A program made the position numbers and the translations under genes. The notes under the pieces are model-generated. The model searched no databases, had not been told where the DNA came from, and saw only the letters and a list, made by a program, of their open reading frames with translations. DNA of 64,000 nucleotides, taken from NCBI RefSeq assembly GCF_000959525.1, contig NZ_CP009831.1:496001-560000 (forward strand), in the 5' to 3' direction. Positions 50,656 through 59,416 of the stretch are shown here, one piece after another. Every line of letters starts with the position of its first letter. Positions within the stretch are counted from its first letter, which is position 1. Source of the DNA: Burkholderia multivorans ATCC BAA-247. GTDB taxonomy: Bacteria; Pseudomonadota; Gammaproteobacteria; Burkholderiales; Burkholderiaceae.

Positions 50656-50684
50656 ACCATACGCGACGCGACCGGCGCGGGCAA
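50656..50684 (-). promoter_or_regulatory. Predicted promoter of the small peptide transcript
   Basis: Minus-strand TTGCCC (plus 50679-50684), 17 bases, TATGGT (plus 50656-50661). Predicted start near 50649, where the first leader hairpin begins. Confidence 0.5.
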
Positions 50685-50841
50685 CCGGCTCGACGGAGAA
50701 AGGCGACGAAAACGGCGCAAACGCGCGGTTTCGCGACGATCGGTCGCAACCGCGTGCGCCGGGAAGCGGTGTCGTGCTCGAACGAATGGGCGGGCGTCGG
50801 CGCGCGATCGCCCCGACGCCCGACGCCCGCGAGCGCGTGCG

Positions 50842-52125
50842 TCAGGCCGGCTGCCGCGCGCCGAATGCTTGCCTGATCCGCGCGAACAGCCCGTGCTGCG
50901 CGATCCATTCGGCGTACGCGCGATAGTCGGGGTCGCGCATCAGATGACGTTCCTCGGTCTTCGCGCGCACGTAGTAGATGAGATTCACCGCGACGAGCCC
51001 CGCGCAGTGCATCAGCCCGACCTGCCAGCCGAGCGGCTCGACGAACGGCACCGAGACCATCCAGTACGACAGGTTCTTCGTGATGTAGGCCGGATGCTTC
51101 GTGAACCGGTATGGGCCCGACGTGATGATTCCGCGGTTCGTCAGGTTCGAGAAGCGCAGCCCGAACGAGATCGTCGACAGCGCGTACGTCAGCAGCAGCA
51201 GGATGATCACGGTGCCCCAGATCACGCGCAGCGTCGGCGCGGACAGCAGCCAGTTGTCCCAGAACAGCGAGCCTTCGTAGCGGATGTAGTTGTTCGAGAT
51301 CAGCGACCAGAACGGCTGGTAGCAGATCAGCGCGGCGACCCAGCCGAGCGTCGTCGGCTCGACGGTGCGCACGTGGCTGTCGAGAATGCGGAACGTGCAC
51401 AGATAGCCGACCGTGCCGAACATCAGGTCCATCGTGAACGACAGGTCGTAGAGGAAGACGAACGTCGCGAGCGTCATCGGCGCGTGCAGCGCATTCGCGA
51501 GCGATGCGCTCAGATGATCGGCGTCCTTCGACAGATAGACGGTCATCAGCGGCAGGAAGAACGCCTTCACGCCCCAGCCGGCGAGCATTTCTCGCACCGA
51601 TTGCCAGTTCGCAGGCTTTTCGCGGCGAAACAGGAAGCGGCCCCACAGCAGGTAGGCATCGTCGGTTTCGCGCTGATGGCGATCCATCCACGCGAAGTAG
51701 AACGGCGCAGCGACGATCACATACGGCGCGAGCGAGCGCAGCAGCGACCAGAACGGCAGATAGAACGCGCCGTGATACTCGGGCAGCAGCCAGTAGATCG
51801 CGCCGATTCCGGCGTAGATCGACGCGAGCGCGCCGAGCCGCGTCGCGACGCGCGCGATGCCGAGCGGCCGCACGGCCTGGCGCGACAGCCCCGCGCTCGG
51901 GCGCAGATAGACACGGGAAATCAGCAATTCGTACAACGCGATCGTGCCGATGATCGACAGGCTCGCGACGACCGCGCGGGTCGCCGCGTCGAGGTCGGGA
52001 CGATCGCGCGTGATCCAGAGCGCGAAGAGGCCGGCCGCGATGCCAAGCAGGCCGGCGCGGAACGGGGTGGCGGAACGGGGCGGGCGGTCCTGGACCGCGG
52101 CGATGCCGTCGAGCGTGGAATTCAT
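50842..52125 (-). CDS. Polytopic membrane protein with isoprenylcysteine carboxyl methyltransferase-like C-terminus
   Basis: A 427-residue membrane protein with about ten helices. The C-terminal 110 residues carry 'ITSGPYRFTKHPAYITKNLSYWMVSVPFV' and 'RAKTEERHLMRDPDYRAYAEW', the HP-x-Y and E-E-x-x-L-x(3)-Y-x-x-Y pattern of the ICMT/phospholipid methyltransferase family, which uses S-adenosylmethionine at the membrane. The N-terminal two-thirds are an extra set of helices not seen in the short enzymes. GAGGAT precedes the ATG at 52125. It follows the collagen-like lipoprotein gene on the same strand, with two hairpins in the 120-bp gap, hinting that it modifies an envelope lipid or lipoprotein; that is inference. 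Confidence 0.65.
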   Translation of the reverse strand: MNSTLDGIAAVQDRPPRSATPFRAGLLGIAAGLFALWITRDRPDLDAATRAVVASLSIIGTIALYELLISRVYLRPSAGLSRQAVRPLGIARVATRLGALASIYAGIGAIYWLLPEYHGAFYLPFWSLLRSLAPYVIVAAPFYFAWMDRHQRETDDAYLLWGRFLFRREKPANWQSVREMLAGWGVKAFFLPLMTVYLSKDADHLSASLANALHAPMTLATFVFLYDLSFTMDLMFGTVGYLCTFRILDSHVRTVEPTTLGWVAALICYQPFWSLISNNYIRYEGSLFWDNWLLSAPTLRVIWGTVIILLLLTYALSTISFGLRFSNLTNRGIITSGPYRFTKHPAYITKNLSYWMVSVPFVEPLGWQVGLMHCAGLVAVNLIYYVRAKTEERHLMRDPDYRAYAEWIAQHGLFARIRQAFGARQPA

Positions 52126-52148
52126 GATCGGATCCTCGTCAGGATGGG

Positions 52149-52216
52149 GGCCGGCGTCCCCGCGCGGCGGGTGACGCCGGCCGTCGGCCGGGCTTTGGAA
52201 TGATGTGTGCCCGGCC
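52149..52216. repeat. Two intercistronic hairpins
   Basis: GGCCGGCGTC (52149-52158) pairs with GACGCCGGCC (52173-52182), and GGCCGGGC (52186-52193) with GCCCGGCC (52209-52216). Both lie between the lipoprotein stop and the methyltransferase start. Without U-tracts they may protect or attenuate the transcript rather than end it. Confidence 0.55.
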
Positions 52217-52245
52217 ATTGGCCTTTGGTTCTAGTGCGTACCGCG

Positions 52246-54888
52246 TTACTTCTTCGTGCCGCCCAGCAGACCGCCGAGCAGGTTCGTCACCGGCGACAGC
52301 AGGTTGCCCGTGCCGCCCGCGGCCGCCCCGCCGTTCGAACTGCCGCTCAGCCCGGCCGACACGGTGCCGCCGCCGGACGGCGTCGTCGCCGCGCCGCCGG
52401 CGCCGCCGGTTGCACCGGCGCCCGCACCGCCACCGGCGCCGGCCGTGGGCGGCGTCAGCGTGCCGGTCAGGACGCCGCCGACCGCGCCGGTCAGGCCACC
52501 GGCCGGCGTCGTGATCGTGCCCGTCAGGCTCGCGCCGAGCGGCGTCAGCGTGTTGACGAGGTTCGTCACGGGCGCGAGCAGGCCGCCGACACCGGCGCCG
52601 CTGGTTCCGCCGGTGCCGCTCGTTCCGCTCGTTCCGCCAGTGCCGCTCGAGCTGCCGATGCCGCCGATGCCGCCGAGCGTGCCGGTCACCGTGCCGAGCA
52701 GCCCCGTGATCGGGCCAAGCGGGCTGCCGCTCGTTCCGCTGGTGCCGCTGGTGCCGCTCGTTCCACCGATGCCGCCGAGCGTGCCGGTCACCGTACCGAG
52801 CAGCCCCGTGATCGGGCTGAGCGGGCCGCCGCTCGTGCCACTGGTGCCGCTGGTGCCGCTCGTTCCGCCGGTGCCGCTCGAGCCGATGCCGCCGAGCGTG
52901 CCGGTCAGCGAGCCGAGGAGCCCCGTGATCGGGCCGAGCGGGCCGCCGCTCGTTCCGCTGGTCCCGCCGGTGCCGCTCGACCCGCTGGAGCTGCCGCCGC
53001 CGATGCCGCCGAGGCCGCCGGTCAGCGAACCGAGCAGGCCCGTGAGCGGTGCGAGCGGGTTCGTGCCGCTGCTCGAGCTGCCGCCGTACAGCAGGCCGCC
53101 GACCGACGTCGTCGTGGCGCCGAGCTGACCGACGACGCCGCCGAGGGCCTGGCCGACCGGATAGTCCGTCGCGCCGCCGATCTTCGTGCCGGCGAGGCCG
53201 AGGCCGCCGCCGAGCGTGCTCAGCAGGCCGTTCAGCGGTGCACCGAGCAGCGTCGCGCTGCCGAGCGTCTGCGTGACGCCGGGCTTGTCGACGCCGCCGG
53301 TCAGCGTGTTCGTGATCGGGTTGATCACCTTGCCGAGCTGCGTCTCGAGCTGCTGGACCGGCGTGCTGTTCAGCGCGGTGTTGAGGTCCGAGGCGGTCGA
53401 GTTCACTGCGGTGCCGACCGTGTTCGCGAGGTCGCCGACCAGCGTCGTGACGGGCGACAGCGGCGACAACGGGCCCGCGCCCAGGCTCTTCACCGCGTTG
53501 CCGAGGTTGCCGACCGCGCCGCCGGTGCCGGTGAGCAGTCCGGTGGTCGACGTGAGCGTCGGGCCGAGCGGGTTCGCCGACACGCCGATCGAGCCGAGGC
53601 CGGCCGCGATCCCGTTGCCGACCGACTGCACGCCGTTGCCGAGGCTCGTGACGGCATTGCCGACGCTGGTCGCGGTCGTGGGGTTCGTGCCGGGAACCGT
53701 GACGCCGCCGATCTGTGCGCCGCCGTTCGCGACGACGGTGCCGAGCGACGTGACGAGATTGCCGGATTTCTGCAGGACGTTGCCGAGCGGGGTGACGCCG
53801 GTGCCGGACGTGCCCGAGGTGCCCGAGGTGCCCGAAGTGCCCGAAGTGCCCGAAGTGCCCGAAGTGCCCGACGTACCCGAGGTGCCGGACGTACCCGAGG
53901 TGCCGGAGGTGCCCGAAGTGCCGGAGGTGCCCGAAGTACCGGACGTACCCGAAGTGCCGGACGTACCCGAAGTGCCGGACGTACCCGAGGTACCGGAAGT
54001 GCCGGACGTACCGGAAGTGCCCGACGTGCCTGAAGTGCCGGACGTGCCCGAAGTACCGGAGGTACCCGAGGTGCCCGAAGTGCCGGACGTGCCGGACGTG
54101 CCGGACGTGCCGGACGTGCCGGAGGTGCCAGACGTACCGGAAGTGCCGGAGGTGCCCGAAGTACCCGAGGTGCCAGACGTACCGGAAGTGCCGGACGTGC
54201 CGGAGGTGCCAGACGTACCTGAGGTACCGGACGTGCCCGAAGTACCCGAGGTGCCAGACGTACCGGACGTGCCCGACGTGCCGGAGGTGCCAGACGTACC
54301 TGAGGTACCGGACGTGCCCGAAGTACCCGAGGTGCCAGACGTACCGGAAGTGCCAGACGTACCCGAAGTACCGGACGTACCGGAGGTGCCCGACGTACCC
54401 GAAGTGCCGGACGTACCCGAGGTACCGGACGTGCCCGAAGTGCCGGACGTGCCCGAGGTACCGGACGTGCCCGAGGTGCCAGACGTACCCGAGGTGCCAG
54501 ACGTACCCGAGGTGCCAGACGTACCCGAGGTGCCAGACGTACCCGAGGTGCCAGACGTACCCGAAGTACCGGACGTACCCGAAGTACCGGACGTGCCCGA
54601 AGTACCGGACGTGCCCGAAGTACCCGAAGTACCCGAAGTACCAGACGTACCCGAAGTCCCGGAAGTCCCCGACGTCGCCCCCGACGTCCCTGAAGAACTA
54701 CCGCCACCGGACGTCCCCGAACTACCGCCACCCGAAGTCCCCGACGTCCCGCCGCCGCCCGACGTTCCCGACGTGCTCGGCTTGACGGTCGGCGGCGTGG
54801 TCGGCCCGTCGACGGAGCCGCAGCCGTACAGCGCGAGAAGCGACGACACAGCCAGCGCGACCGTCGTCTTGTTGAAGTAATGGTGCAT
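52246..54888 (-). CDS. Collagen-like (Gly-Thr-Ser)n surface lipoprotein
   Basis: An 880-residue lipoprotein. The signal peptide '[18 protein letters not shown]' has a lipobox with Cys23. Residues about 40-70 are Gly/Ser-rich, then about 97 uninterrupted Thr-Ser-Gly triplets run to about residue 362; Gly every third position is a collagen-type G-X-Y register. The rest is Gly/Leu/Thr/Asn-rich with hydrophobic valine/leucine repeats ('[18 protein letters not shown]') and four copies of a PL-x-PITGLLG module (about residues 610-760) joined by short GTS linkers. No proline in the triplets, so a triple helix would need other stabilisation; Thr/Ser are candidate O-glycosylation sites. Comparable collagen-like proteins exist in B. 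pseudomallei (Bucl). GAGG precedes the ATG. Confidence 0.78.
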   Translation of the reverse strand: MHHYFNKTTVALAVSSLLALYGCGSVDGPTTPPTVKPSTSGTSGGGGTSGTSGGGSSGTSGGGSSSGTSGATSGTSGTSGTSGTSGTSGTSGTSGTSGTSGTSGTSGTSGTSGTSGTSGTSGTSGTSGTSGTSGTSGTSGTSGTSGTSGTSGTSGTSGTSGTSGTSGTSGTSGTSGTSGTSGTSGTSGTSGTSGTSGTSGTSGTSGTSGTSGTSGTSGTSGTSGTSGTSGTSGTSGTSGTSGTSGTSGTSGTSGTSGTSGTSGTSGTSGTSGTSGTSGTSGTSGTSGTSGTSGTSGTSGTSGTSGTSGTSGTSGTSGTSGTSGTSGTSGTSGTSGTSGTSGTSGTSGTSGTSGTSGTSGTSGTGVTPLGNVLQKSGNLVTSLGTVVANGGAQIGGVTVPGTNPTTATSVGNAVTSLGNGVQSVGNGIAAGLGSIGVSANPLGPTLTSTTGLLTGTGGAVGNLGNAVKSLGAGPLSPLSPVTTLVGDLANTVGTAVNSTASDLNTALNSTPVQQLETQLGKVINPITNTLTGGVDKPGVTQTLGSATLLGAPLNGLLSTLGGGLGLAGTKIGGATDYPVGQALGGVVGQLGATTTSVGGLLYGGSSSSGTNPLAPLTGLLGSLTGGLGGIGGGSSSGSSGTGGTSGTSGGPLGPITGLLGSLTGTLGGIGSSGTGGTSGTSGTSGTSGGPLSPITGLLGTVTGTLGGIGGTSGTSGTSGTSGSPLGPITGLLGTVTGTLGGIGGIGSSSGTGGTSGTSGTGGTSGAGVGGLLAPVTNLVNTLTPLGASLTGTITTPAGGLTGAVGGVLTGTLTPPTAGAGGGAGAGATGGAGGAATTPSGGGTVSAGLSGSSNGGAAAGGTGNLLSPVTNLLGGLLGGTKK
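53800..54690 (-). repeat. 9-bp coding microsatellite-like array (about 97 units) with 81-bp higher-order copies
   Basis: The units encode Thr-Ser-Gly and vary at synonymous positions. Blocks of nine units recur, for example the segment starting 54201 is repeated from 54282, exactly 81 bp on. No stop or frameshift interrupts the array. Confidence 0.9.
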
Positions 54889-55240
54889 GTTGGCCTCGAC
54901 ATTGGAAGTTGTCCGAAGCCCTTATCTGCAAATTCCGCGCCATGCCAACTTCGGCGATCACGCCGGTCGTTTCGTTGCGAAAACCGGGAGTTTCGATGCG
55001 ATTTAAACGCCGTAGCGCCGATTTCCCGAACGGCCGCTGCGCGACCGCCCGGCGAGTCGCCGTGATGTTCCCGTAAGCTGCCGTAACGCGGCGCGCGATG
55101 TTACGTAGCATCGCGCGACGTAACGGCCGTCACCGAGCGCCGCGTCTTTGACGAAACGCGGGCGCGCCGCGAACATGAAGCGGGCCCATCCGGCTGCGGG
55201 CCCCGATCGAAGCGGCCGCGACCCGAGACAGGATACGGAC
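54889..55240. promoter_or_regulatory. Divergent region with long inverted repeat
   Basis: 352 bp between the lipoprotein gene and the decarboxylase-like gene. At 55080-55100 and 55109-55127 lie two arms of about 20 bases that are almost perfect inverted copies (CGCGCGATG/CATCGCGCG core, GCCGT/ACGGC ends, one A/T mismatch) around an 8-base TTACGTAG centre. It may be a regulator site or a cruciform/hairpin in a leader RNA. Confidence 0.55.
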
Positions 55241-55639
55241 ATGAGCGAACAGGACAGGGAGCGCGGCAAGGCGCGTCGGACCGAGGTGATGGGCGAGCCG
55301 TTCGTCGAGCGCGCGATGCGCGACCTCGACGGCTTTTCGCGGCCGCTGCAGGACTGGCTGAACGAGCACGCGTGGGGCAGCACATGGCAGCGCGGCGGGA
55401 TCGACCTGAAGACGCGCAGCCTCTGCACGTGCGCGATGCTGGCGGCGCTTGGCCGCAGCACCGAGCTGAAGGGGCACGTGCGCGGCGCGCTGAACAACGG
55501 CGCGACGCTCGTCGAAATCCGCGAGGTGCTGCTGCACAGCGCGCTGTATGCGGGCGCGCCCGCCGCGGTCGAGGCGTTCCGCAGCGCGCGCGACGTGATT
55601 GCCGAACTCGGCCTCGAGTTGCCGGACGACGGCAGCTGA
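55241..55639 (+). CDS. Carboxymuconolactone decarboxylase (PcaC-like) family protein
   Basis: A 132-residue single-domain protein. 'LKTRSLCTCAMLAALGRSTELKGHVRGALNNGATLVEIREVLLHSALYAGAPAAVEAFRSA' is the CMD core with the His in 'GHVRGALNNG' and the 'YAGAP' motif found in PcaC, the decarboxylase of the protocatechuate branch. It lacks the CxxC of AhpD peroxidases. N-terminal 'RTEVMGEPFVERAMRDLDGFSRPLQDWLNEHAWGSTW' also fits PcaC. AGGATA precedes the ATG at 55241. No other protocatechuate genes are nearby, so substrate is uncertain. Confidence 0.78.
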   Translation: MSEQDRERGKARRTEVMGEPFVERAMRDLDGFSRPLQDWLNEHAWGSTWQRGGIDLKTRSLCTCAMLAALGRSTELKGHVRGALNNGATLVEIREVLLHSALYAGAPAAVEAFRSARDVIAELGLELPDDGS

Positions 55640-55740
55640 TTCGACTACGGCTTCCACGGCCGCCCGCCGCGTAACGCCACGGCGCGCGTCGCTGCTGGGC
55701 ACCATCGCCAACCGACGATCGAGGGAGTCGGACGCGGTCC

Positions 55741-55870
55741 GACGCAGTTTGACGCAAGCCAATGCAAGCCAACGCAAGCCAACGCAAGCCAACGCAAGCC
55801 GACGCAAGCCGACGCAAGCCAACGCAAGCCAACGCAAGCCGACACAGACCGACACAGGCCAACAAGGCCT
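55741..55870. repeat. Decameric tandem repeat (consensus AACGCAAGCC)
   Basis: Thirteen consecutive 10-bp units starting at 55741; the central nine (55751-55840) differ only at one or two positions, the outer ones decay. It lies between convergent genes. The 10-bp period is close to one helical turn, so the units are phased on one face of the DNA. Confidence 0.9.
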
Positions 55871-55922
55871 ACCAGGCCGCGCCCGCTGTCTGCGCCGCTC
55901 AGTGCGCCGGGCAGCGCACCGC

Positions 55923-56900
55923 TCAGTGCGCCGCGCGCGCCGCCGCCGTCACCGGCGCGGCGGCCACCTCGAGCAGCCAGTCGGCGGTCGCTTCCGGCAT
56001 CGTCACGGGCAGCATGTGCCCGCCTTCGACGACCGTCAGCCGCACGCGCGCCGACTTCTTCGCGAGCGCGTCGCCGTGGGCGCGCCAGTCGAGGATTCGG
56101 TCCTCGCGTCCATACAGCACGTCGACCGGCACCGCGAGTGCCGCGTAGCGGCTTTCCATCGCGGGCAGATCGTCGGGCGCGCACAGCAGGTCGGTGGCGG
56201 TCGCATAGAAGCTGGCAGGCCGCAGCCCGAGCAGGCCGCCGCCCTTGACCGCGAAGTCGTGCGGCACGTCCTCGGGCGCGAACACGAGGCGCACGGCCTG
56301 GCGGCCGGTCAGGATCGTCATCGGGATCGCGAAGGTCCACGACACGAAGCGGCGCACGAGCGGCGACGGCAGCACGAGCGGCCGGAACGGCGCGGGCGGC
56401 TCGGACTGCGGATGCGACAGCGGCGCGATCAGCGCGAGCCGGCTCACGCGCTCCGGATGGTTCAGCCCGACCGCGAGCGCGATCGCGCCGCCGAGCGAAT
56501 GGCCGACGAGCACGGGGCGGTCGAGCCGTAGCGCGTCGATGAACGCGGCGATCGTGCGCGCCTGCGCGAACACGTTCGCCTGCGATCCGGCGCCGCGGGT
56601 CGAGCGGCCGGCGCCCGGCCGGTCGACGAGAATCACGCGGTGATGCTGCGCGAGCCGCGCGAGCGGCAGATACGCGAAGTTGCGCAACTGGCCGGCGAGC
56701 CCGTGCACGAACACGATCGGCGTGCCGCTGCCGTATTCGACATAGTGGATGCGGTCGCCGCCGACCTCGACGACGCGCCCTTCGGGCGGAAACGCGCGCG
56801 TCACGCGGCGCACGACGTAGCCGGAAAACAGCGCGAGCGCGGCGAGCACCGCGACGATGCCGAGCAGGATGTTCAGGATCAGATGGAGCGTCGGGCTCAT
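55923..56900 (-). CDS. Membrane-anchored alpha/beta hydrolase
   Basis: A 325-residue alpha/beta hydrolase with an N-terminal membrane anchor ('LILNILLGIVAVLAALALFSGYVV'). 'GTPIVFVHGLAG' is the oxyanion loop, 'GHSLGGAIAL' the nucleophile elbow (Ser at about 136), an Asp follows in 'VDVLYGREDRILDW' and the His is in 'EGGHMLPVTMPE'. Typical substrates are esters or lactones. It follows the Baeyer-Villiger-type monooxygenase gene by 7 bp on the same strand, so it probably hydrolyses the ester or lactone made by that enzyme. Confidence 0.82.
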   Translation of the reverse strand: MSPTLHLILNILLGIVAVLAALALFSGYVVRRVTRAFPPEGRVVEVGGDRIHYVEYGSGTPIVFVHGLAGQLRNFAYLPLARLAQHHRVILVDRPGAGRSTRGAGSQANVFAQARTIAAFIDALRLDRPVLVGHSLGGAIALAVGLNHPERVSRLALIAPLSHPQSEPPAPFRPLVLPSPLVRRFVSWTFAIPMTILTGRQAVRLVFAPEDVPHDFAVKGGGLLGLRPASFYATATDLLCAPDDLPAMESRYAALAVPVDVLYGREDRILDWRAHGDALAKKSARVRLTVVEGGHMLPVTMPEATADWLLEVAAAPVTAAARAAH

Positions 56901-56907
56901 GGCGGCC

Positions 56908-58470
56908 TCAGCGGGTTTCGAGTACGGGTTCGGTCGCCGGCGTCGCCGCCGGGCCGGCTGTCGCGCGGCGTTCGAAATGCATTGCCGAGTCGGCGAGGCC
57001 GCTGAACTTCAGCGATGCGAGATCGAGCACGTAGTTCTGATGAAACTTCCACGGCTTGCGGTGGCCCTGCTTCGGCAGGATGCCGGCCGCGCGCTGGATA
57101 TAGCCGGAGCTCAGGTTCACGGCCGGCACGTCGCCGAGATCGCCGGGCGCGAGGCGCGGCACGCAGGTATCGTACCCGTGCGCGCGCATGTGGTTCAGCA
57201 GCCGGCACACGTAGCGCGCGATCAGTTCGGCTTTCAGCGTCCACGACGCGTTCGTATAGCCGAACGACGACGCGAGGTTCGGCACGTCGCTGTACATCAT
57301 CCCTTTATAGGACACCGTCTGCGGCAGGTCGACCGCGCGGCCGTCGACCGTCACGCGTGCGCCGCCGAGCATCTTCACCTTCAGGCCGGTCGCGGTGACG
57401 ATCACGTCGGCGTCGAGCTGTGCGCCGCTTTTCAGTTTCAGCCCGGTCGGCGTGAAGCGTTCGATCTCGTCGGTGACGATCGACGCGCGGCCCGCGCGGA
57501 TCGCCTTGAACAGATCGCCGTTCGGCACGAGACAGAGGCGCTGGTCCCACGGGTTGTAGCGCGGCGTCAGATGCTTCGCGACGTCGAAGTCGGGGCCGAG
57601 CTGCCGGCTCGCGGCGCGGATGATGAACTGCTTCGTGCGCTCGGGCTTGCGGCGCGACACGTTGTACAGATACATCGTCAACAGCACGTTCTTCACGCGC
57701 ACGAGCCGGTGCGCGAGCCGCGACGGCAGCACGCGGCGCAGCGCATTCGCGATCTTGTCGCGCGCCGGCAGCGACACGATGTAGGTGGGCGAGCGCTGCA
57801 GCATCGTCACGTGCTGCGCGTCGGCCGCCATCGAGGGCACGAGCGTGACGGCCGTCGCGCCGCTGCCGATCACGACGACGCGCCGGTTCGCGTACGACAG
57901 ATCCTTCGGCCAGCGCTGCGGATGCACGATGCGGCCCTCGAACGTGTCCATCGCGGGCCAGTCGGGCAGGTAGCCCGCATCGTAGTCGTAGTAGCCGCTG
58001 CACATATAGAGGAAGCGGCACGTGTAGACGAGCGTGTCGGTCGCGCCGTCGCGCGTGCGCTCGACGCGCACCGTCCAGCGTGCATGGTTCGAATCCCAGT
58101 CGGCGGCGACGACCTTCTGCCCGTAGCGGATCAGCTTGTCGATCCCGTACGTGCGCGCGGTGTCGCGGATGTAGTCGAGGATCGTCTGGCCGTCGGAGAT
58201 CGCCTTGTCGCTGTGCCACGGGCGGAAGCTGTAGCCGAGCGTGAACATGTCGGAATCCGAACGCACGCCCGGATAGCGGAACAGATCCCACGTGCCGCCG
58301 ATCGCGTCGCGCGCCTCGACGATCGCGACGCTCGCATGCGGGCAGCGCTTGTTCAGGTGATAGGCCGCGCCGATACCGGACAGGCCGGCACCGACGATCA
58401 GCACGTCGAGGTCGCGGCTGTCGCCGCAGGCGGGCGGCGCGGCGCGCCGGTCGGTCGTCGTCGAGGTCAT
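56908..58470 (-). CDS. Flavin-containing Baeyer-Villiger-type monooxygenase
   Basis: A 520-residue class B flavin monooxygenase. 'LIVGAGLSGIGAAYHLNKRCP' binds FAD, 'DTFEGRIVHPQRWP' at about 170-185 fits the F-x-G-x3-H-x3-W(P) fingerprint of Baeyer-Villiger/FMO enzymes, and 'RRVVVIGSGATAVTLVPSM' is the NADPH fold. The family converts ketones to esters or lactones. Its ATG overlaps the SDR stop as ATGA at 58467-58470. With the SDR (alcohol to ketone) and the hydrolase downstream (ester cleavage) it makes a consistent three-step oxidative module, inferred. Confidence 0.85.
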   Translation of the reverse strand: MTSTTTDRRAAPPACGDSRDLDVLIVGAGLSGIGAAYHLNKRCPHASVAIVEARDAIGGTWDLFRYPGVRSDSDMFTLGYSFRPWHSDKAISDGQTILDYIRDTARTYGIDKLIRYGQKVVAADWDSNHARWTVRVERTRDGATDTLVYTCRFLYMCSGYYDYDAGYLPDWPAMDTFEGRIVHPQRWPKDLSYANRRVVVIGSGATAVTLVPSMAADAQHVTMLQRSPTYIVSLPARDKIANALRRVLPSRLAHRLVRVKNVLLTMYLYNVSRRKPERTKQFIIRAASRQLGPDFDVAKHLTPRYNPWDQRLCLVPNGDLFKAIRAGRASIVTDEIERFTPTGLKLKSGAQLDADVIVTATGLKVKMLGGARVTVDGRAVDLPQTVSYKGMMYSDVPNLASSFGYTNASWTLKAELIARYVCRLLNHMRAHGYDTCVPRLAPGDLGDVPAVNLSSGYIQRAAGILPKQGHRKPWKFHQNYVLDLASLKFSGLADSAMHFERRATAGPAATPATEPVLETR

Positions 58471-59369
58471 GCGGTGTCCTTGATCGCGGTGGAGGCGTGC
58501 GCGGCCGGCGTGGCCGTGCGGGCGAGATTGCGCGCGCGGGCGCGGCGCACGTGGCGCAGCACGAGCCGCTGATAGCCGGCGCCGAGCAGGCGCGCGAGCG
58601 TGTCGAGGCGGCGCGCATCGGCGCCGACCAGCACGCGGCGCGCGTTGCGCTCGACGCCGGCGAGGATCTGCCGGGCGGCGTCGTCGGCGGTCGTCGCATT
58701 GATCAGGCGATTCGCCTGACGGCGATGGGTCGCTTCGTCCTGGCCGGTGAGCGCGTGAATGCTGGTGTCGACGCGGCTCGCATCGACGATGTTCGTCGCG
58801 ACGCCGCCCGGATGCACGCAGGTCGCGCTCACAGGCGCGCCGTCGAGTTCGAGCTCCATCCGCAGCGCTTCGGTGAAGCCGCGCACCGCGAACTTCGTCG
58901 CGTTGTACGCGCTTTGCGTCGGCATCGCGATGAGCCCGAACAGGCTCGACGTATTGACCACGTGCCCGTCGCCGGACGCGCGCAAATGCGGGAGGAACGC
59001 CTGCGTGCCGTGCACGACGCCCCAGAAGTTGATGCCGACGATCCACTCGAGATCGGCGCGGCTCGCCGTCTCGGCGCTCGCGGCCAGCGACACGCCTGCG
59101 TTGTTGAAGATCAGGTTCACCTTGCCGTGTTCGGCGCGCACGAAATCGGCCCACGCGAACACGGCGTCGCGGTCGGCGACGTCGACGCGCCGCGTGCTCG
59201 TACGCACGCCGTGCTTCGCGCATGCGGCCGCCGTGCCGGCGAGCGCGACGTCGTCGACGTCGGCGAGCGCCACCTCGCAGCCGCGCCGCGCGAGCTCGAC
59301 CGCAAGGCTGCGGCCCATCCCCGAACCGGCGCCCGTGATCGCGGCGACCTTGCCGGAAAAACCCTTCAT
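58467..59369 (-). CDS. Short-chain dehydrogenase/reductase
   Basis: A 300-residue SDR, first gene of the monooxygenase operon. 'VAAITGAGSGMGRSLAVELARRG' binds the nucleotide, 'NLIFNNAGVS' follows, and the catalytic Ser-Tyr-Lys are in 'VNTSSLFGLIA' and 'SAYNATKFAVRGFTEALRMEL'. The C-terminal 50 residues are an Arg/Ala-rich extension. The divergent TetR gene starts 87 bp away with a palindrome in between. Probably oxidises a secondary alcohol to the ketone used by the monooxygenase. Confidence 0.83.
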   Translation of the reverse strand: MKGFSGKVAAITGAGSGMGRSLAVELARRGCEVALADVDDVALAGTAAACAKHGVRTSTRRVDVADRDAVFAWADFVRAEHGKVNLIFNNAGVSLAASAETASRADLEWIVGINFWGVVHGTQAFLPHLRASGDGHVVNTSSLFGLIAMPTQSAYNATKFAVRGFTEALRMELELDGAPVSATCVHPGGVATNIVDASRVDTSIHALTGQDEATHRRQANRLINATTADDAARQILAGVERNARRVLVGADARRLDTLARLLGAGYQRLVLRHVRRARARNLARTATPAAHASTAIKDTA

Positions 59370-59416
59370 CCGTCGTCCTCCCGTTCCGCTACCGTCGTGC
59401 CGGCGGCGTGTCTATT

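Noticed and set aside
53800-54690. CRISPR array
   Set aside because: Units are contiguous 9-mers without spacers and there are no cas genes.
53186-54880. Plus-strand frame with a Val-Pro-Glu/Asp repeat
   Set aside because: It is the antisense of the Thr-Ser-Gly array. The minus frame has a ribosome site, lipobox and signal peptide; the plus frame has none.
55741-55870. CRISPR or attachment-site array
   Set aside because: Ten-base units without spacers, no integrase or cas gene nearby.
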